NCBI RefSeq assembly: GCF_038404745.2
Contig: NZ_JAYKTT020000084.1
Coordinates: 29,429-93,428, forward strand
Source of the DNA: Chlorogloeopsis sp038404745
GTDB taxonomy: Bacteria; Cyanobacteriota; Cyanobacteriia; Cyanobacteriales; Nostocaceae
DNA: 64,000 bases
Direction of reading: 5' to 3'
In this document: positions 60,845-64,000 of the stretch, one piece after another
Position numbering within the stretch: the stretch's first letter is position 1
Layout: every line of letters begins with the position of its first letter
Notes under the pieces: generated by a model
What the model was told of the DNA's origin: nothing
What the model saw: the letters and a program-made list of their open reading frames with translations, nothing else
Database searches by the model: none
Position numbers and translations under genes: made by a program

Positions 60845-62221
60845 CTAACCAATCAGTCGCTTTAAAAAAGACAACTTCCCTTGATAGGGAGCATATCGCC
60901 ATTTTAAGTCTAGCCAGAAAGAATTTTGTAACACGCTTTTGTAATGGGAAAAGGTGTCGAAACTAGCTTTACCGTGATAGCTACCGATACCGCTATCACC
61001 CACGCCACCAAATGGCAAAGTTAGCACACCAGATTGCATGAGCGTATCGTTGAGGCAAACGCCGCCAGATGAGGTAGATTGCAAAACTCGCTGTTGCAGA
61101 TTTTTATTGTTAGAAAATAAATATAGAGCTAAAGGTTTTGGTCGAGAGTTAATCTTTTGAATGATATCTGTAATATTGTTATATGTAATCACAGGTAAGA
61201 TGGGGCCAAAAATTTCTTCCTGCATGACATCATCGTCCCAAGAAATATGATCAAGAACCGTAGGAGAAATATAAAGCTGATCCCGATGACTTTTTCCACC
61301 TATGATTATTTCACCATCATCTAAAAACTTTATAAGTTGGTCGAAATGTTTTTCATGGATAATTCGAGTGTAATCGGGACTATTGGTTGGATTTTCACCA
61401 TAAAACTCTTGCAGACATTTTTTAATATTCTCAAGTAAAGGTTGTTTAATGTCTTGATGTACTAAAAGATAGTCAGGTGCAATGCAAGTCTGTCCGGCAT
61501 TAACGAATTTACCCCAACAAATTCTTCTCGCAGTTTTTTCGATATCAATTTCAGTATCTACAATACAAGGACTTTTGCCACCCAATTCTAAAGTGACTGG
61601 TGTCAGATGTTTAGCAGCAGCTTGCATAACAATTCTACCCACAGCACTGCTACCAGTAAAAAAGATGTGATCAAACTTTTCTGTTAATAATTGTTGACTC
61701 GTTTCTATCCCACCTTCTACTATAGTAATATAATCCGGATCAAAAGTTATTTTAATTATTTTGGCTAACAAACTAGAGGTATAAGGAGCAAATTCTGAAG
61801 GTTTGAGGATGGCGCAGTTACCAGCAGCGATCGCACCTACTAGTGGGGAAATTATTAAATGAAATGGATAGTTCCAAGGACTGATAATCAAAACCACGCC
61901 TAGTGGTTCTGGTTGAATTCGTGCTGAGTAGGGAAAAAACTCTAAGGAGACTGCTGCTTTTTTAGGTTTAATCCAATTTCTAATATTTTTTATAGCATAA
62001 TCTATTTCTTTAATAGTACTAATTTCTGTAAGATAACTTTCAAATATCGGCTTATGTAAATCTGCTGCTAATGCTTTTAAAATCTCCTGTTCATGTTCAA
62101 TCACTACTCGCTTGAGACTTTCCAAATTTTTGAGACGAAAATCTAATTTCTTTGTTTTATCTGTTGCAAAAAAATTACGTTGTTTGTGGACAAGCTCACA
62201 TACCGACGATTCAACACCCAT
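60845..62221 (-). CDS. Aldehyde dehydrogenase (ALDH3-like)
   Basis: 458 residues. The catalytic residues are N117 (SPWNYPF), E212 (LELGGKSP) and C246 (NAGQTCIAPDYLL); the NAD loop FTGSSAVGRIV is present. The short N-terminus and ISPWNYP...QTC.APDY pattern fit the ALDH3/fatty-aldehyde class. A Synechocystis homologue (Slr0091) oxidises fatty aldehydes or apocarotenals; assignment here is by resemblance. It lies 30 bases after the hybrid kinase gene on the same strand. Confidence 0.92.
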   Translation of the reverse strand: MGVESSVCELVHKQRNFFATDKTKKLDFRLKNLESLKRVVIEHEQEILKALAADLHKPIFESYLTEISTIKEIDYAIKNIRNWIKPKKAAVSLEFFPYSARIQPEPLGVVLIISPWNYPFHLIISPLVGAIAAGNCAILKPSEFAPYTSSLLAKIIKITFDPDYITIVEGGIETSQQLLTEKFDHIFFTGSSAVGRIVMQAAAKHLTPVTLELGGKSPCIVDTEIDIEKTARRICWGKFVNAGQTCIAPDYLLVHQDIKQPLLENIKKCLQEFYGENPTNSPDYTRIIHEKHFDQLIKFLDDGEIIIGGKSHRDQLYISPTVLDHISWDDDVMQEEIFGPILPVITYNNITDIIQKINSRPKPLALYLFSNNKNLQQRVLQSTSSGGVCLNDTLMQSGVLTLPFGGVGDSGIGSYHGKASFDTFSHYKSVLQNSFWLDLKWRYAPYQGKLSFLKRLIG

Positions 62222-62251
62222 TGTTTAACCTTGAAAAATCCGAGAATAACC

Positions 62252-63352
62252 TTACTGTTTCATAGGTAAATTCACAATAAATATACTACCTTTACCTACT
62301 TCTGAATCGACTTCGATAGTACCTTTGTGTATTTCGACAATTCGCCGAGAAAGATATAGTCCTAAACCACTACCAGAACGCTTGTGACTGCCTTGGCGAA
62401 ATCTTTCAAACAAAGTTGTTTGTTCTTCAGGAGGAATGCCCACTCCTGTATCTGCAACTTTGATGGTAACGCTTTCACTAGAATTTGTAGATGGTGTGAG
62501 ACTTACTGTCACCGAGCCAGTATCAGTGAATTTGATGGCATTACCAATTAGATTAGTAAATAACCGATGCAGTTCTAAGCGATCGCCTATGACTGTGCTT
62601 GTAGTTAACTCTTCACAGAGATCCAAATTTACAGCTAGTCCCTTTTGTTGAGCTAAAGGAGTTAACTCACCTGCAACTTCTTTTAGTAACTGTGCTAAAT
62701 TCACTGGTTGAAACGCCAGAGCTTTACGACCCGCTTCAAAACGATAAACTTCTAGCAAGGTGTTTACCATAGTCAACAGGTTGCTGTTGCTACGAGCCAT
62801 GATTGTAATCACTTCCTGCATTTGTGATGATAACTGTCCCAAAGCTCCCTCGTGAAATAACATCAGCATTCGATCTGCCGCGACTAAGGGAGTGCGTAAG
62901 TCATGAGTCAGGCGAGAGACAAAATCTTCTCTTTGGCGGGCAATTTCATCGCGTTCATCAATACTGTGCTTGAGTCGAAGCAGCGATCTCACTCGTGCCA
63001 ATAATTCGTCTACGGTTACTGGCTTGCGGATAAAGTCATCTGCCCCCAAATCTAACCCGTGCGCGACATTGGGTGAGTCATGGGCAGTGATCAACAAAAT
63101 CGGGACAAACGGCAAACTCTTATTTTCTCTAATACACTTAGTGACTTCGTAACCATCCATCCCTGGCATCATCAGATCCAGCAACACTAAATCAAATGGT
63201 GCTTCTGCAATTTTCGCTAATGCAGAAGAGCCGTTTTCTGCTGTGCTAACTGTGTAGCCTTCTTCCTCCAAAATAGTTTTAATTAAAAATACGTTATCTG
63301 GAGAATCATCTACTACCAGTATTTTATCAGAGCGAGAAGAGAGAGCATTCAT
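62252..63352 (-). CDS. Response-regulator/histidine-kinase hybrid
   Basis: 366 residues. An N-terminal receiver (ILVVDDSPDNVFLIKTIL, phospho-Asp 59 in LLDLMMPGMDGYE, K110) is followed by a dimerisation/phosphoacceptor domain with H150 (VSRLTHDLRTPL). The ATPase domain has N-box NLIGNAIKFTD, G1 ADTGVGI and G2 GSGLGLYLSRRI. No membrane or sensory domain is seen, so it is a soluble kinase tuned through its own receiver. The partner regulator is not adjacent. Confidence 0.94.
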   Translation of the reverse strand: MNALSSRSDKILVVDDSPDNVFLIKTILEEEGYTVSTAENGSSALAKIAEAPFDLVLLDLMMPGMDGYEVTKCIRENKSLPFVPILLITAHDSPNVAHGLDLGADDFIRKPVTVDELLARVRSLLRLKHSIDERDEIARQREDFVSRLTHDLRTPLVAADRMLMLFHEGALGQLSSQMQEVITIMARSNSNLLTMVNTLLEVYRFEAGRKALAFQPVNLAQLLKEVAGELTPLAQQKGLAVNLDLCEELTTSTVIGDRLELHRLFTNLIGNAIKFTDTGSVTVSLTPSTNSSESVTIKVADTGVGIPPEEQTTLFERFRQGSHKRSGSGLGLYLSRRIVEIHKGTIEVDSEVGKGSIFIVNLPMKQ

Positions 63353-63753
63353 TGGGGCTGATTTTTTGATAAAAGTTCTGCTTTGAAAGGAAATTTTTTG
63401 GTATATATTGTTTTTTTTATTTTATGTTTAACTTTCTGTCAAGAAATTTTATTTATCAATAAATAGTAACTAATCTACTGTATCAACAACAGATTGAGCT
63501 ATTTAACAAATAATCACACTGTAAAATTATGGAATTTATCCAAAGAGCAAATAGCCAAAGTACTGGATCATAAAAATTAGGTAGTTGATGTTAGTTTTAA
63601 CCATGACAGGCAAACTTTGCTACTGCACAACTAAGTGACACTATACAACTGTAGCGTGTGGAGAAGTTTGCTTGACTAATTTTTTGGCAAGCTTAAAATC
63701 CTTACCTCAAAATTAGGCAATCACACTCTCACCCCAAAATGAGCGATCACATT
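63353..63753. other. Gene-free stretch upstream of the hybrid kinase
   Basis: A/T-rich, no ORF that looks coding. It should contain the kinase promoter near 63353-63450. Confidence 0.5.
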
Positions 63754-63904
63754 TTCAAATTTGGATTCAAATAGTCAGGATAACGCTTTGAATATTGCTT
63801 CTATTTGCGGCTTTAAGTTTGGCAAGTTTCACTCAATAATATACCAAACTACGTCTAAATCAATTTCAAAATATCAGCATAGCTGCTTGTTAACTTGTCA
63901 GTAG
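63754..63904 (+). pseudogene. Possible fragment of an AraC-type DNA-binding domain
   Basis: One frame reads DNALNIASICGFKFGKFHSIIYQTTSKSISKYQ to a stop at 63902-63904. The pattern (IA..CGF....F...I.Q....S.S.Y) matches the second helix-turn-helix of AraC/XylS regulators. There is no start codon or upstream domain. It is short, so chance resemblance cannot be excluded. Confidence 0.3.
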
Positions 63905-64000
63905 AAGACTATACTACAGACTTCTACCAAATTCGTTGCAGATTGAGTACAAATCCAGGTAGAAACTTATGAACTACTCCGACCTGCTATCGCTGAGGTT

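Overview
The window looks like chromosomal DNA of a filamentous, probably heterocyst-forming cyanobacterium (Nostocales type). Seen directly: many HIP1 octamers (GCGATCGC), heptamer short-tandem-repeat tracts (TTAGTCA- and TTGACTA-like) between genes, an allophycocyanin-B gene (apcD), a complete flv4-flv2 flavodiiron operon, a groESL operon with both CIRCE and K-box, an orthocaspase-like protein and a Mo-nitrogenase C-terminal-family protein. No CRISPR array, intact transposase, prophage or secondary-metabolite cluster was seen; most of the window is a housekeeping backbone. The species cannot be fixed from the sequence alone.

Layout. 1-5.7 kb: end of a TetR-type regulator, a diheme cytochrome c, secA, tRNA-Gly(UCC), a Uma2-type nuclease. 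5.8-11.1 kb: a SAM hydroxide adenosyltransferase-family gene, then flv4, a PsiE-like membrane protein and flv2. 11.1-15.3 kb: pstSCAB on the minus strand behind a Pho box. 16-25.5 kb: bioY, lspA, a proline-rich secreted repeat protein, an FHA-linked class A penicillin-binding protein, an overlapping DUF3038/DUF4335 pair, apt, an orphan OppB-type permease and a small hypothetical. 25.7-29.8 kb: purF and purL, purL carrying an in-frame low-complexity insert. 31-36.1 kb: apcD, rlmD-type methyltransferase, an anti-sigma-type ATPase, two small cyanobacterial proteins, asnS. 36.3-40.7 kb: an amino-acid permease, then a run of decayed genes (CheA-type receiver, internally deleted cheB, histidine-kinase ATPase domain, 2Fe-2S ferredoxin) interrupted by an intact NarL-type response regulator. 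41-43.1 kb: groES-groEL. 43.5-54 kb: methyltransferase, hydrolase, tig-clpP-clpX, asd-dapA-rnj. 54.4-63.4 kb: TPR protein, anion permease, Mo-nitrogenase C-terminal protein, pseudo-orthocaspase, exported protein, rpmF, sulfite-oxidase-like protein, aldehyde dehydrogenase, hybrid histidine kinase.

Functional themes: proteostasis (groESL, tig-clpP-clpX), envelope and secretion (secA, lspA, PBP), phosphate uptake (pst), photosystem protection (flv4-flv2), purine synthesis and salvage (purF, purL, apt) and the lysine/diaminopimelate branch (asd, dapA, next to RNase J).

I did not find a clear-cut new multi-gene system. The most notable items are: the purL gene invaded by an intergenic-type repeat; several previously hidden pseudogenes at 37.7-40.7 kb; the orthocaspase whose His/Cys dyad is Tyr/Asn; the DUF3038-DUF4335 envelope-like pair of unknown function; and several families of small palindromic repeats recurring between genes. 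Family names are from recognition by eye, with no database search.
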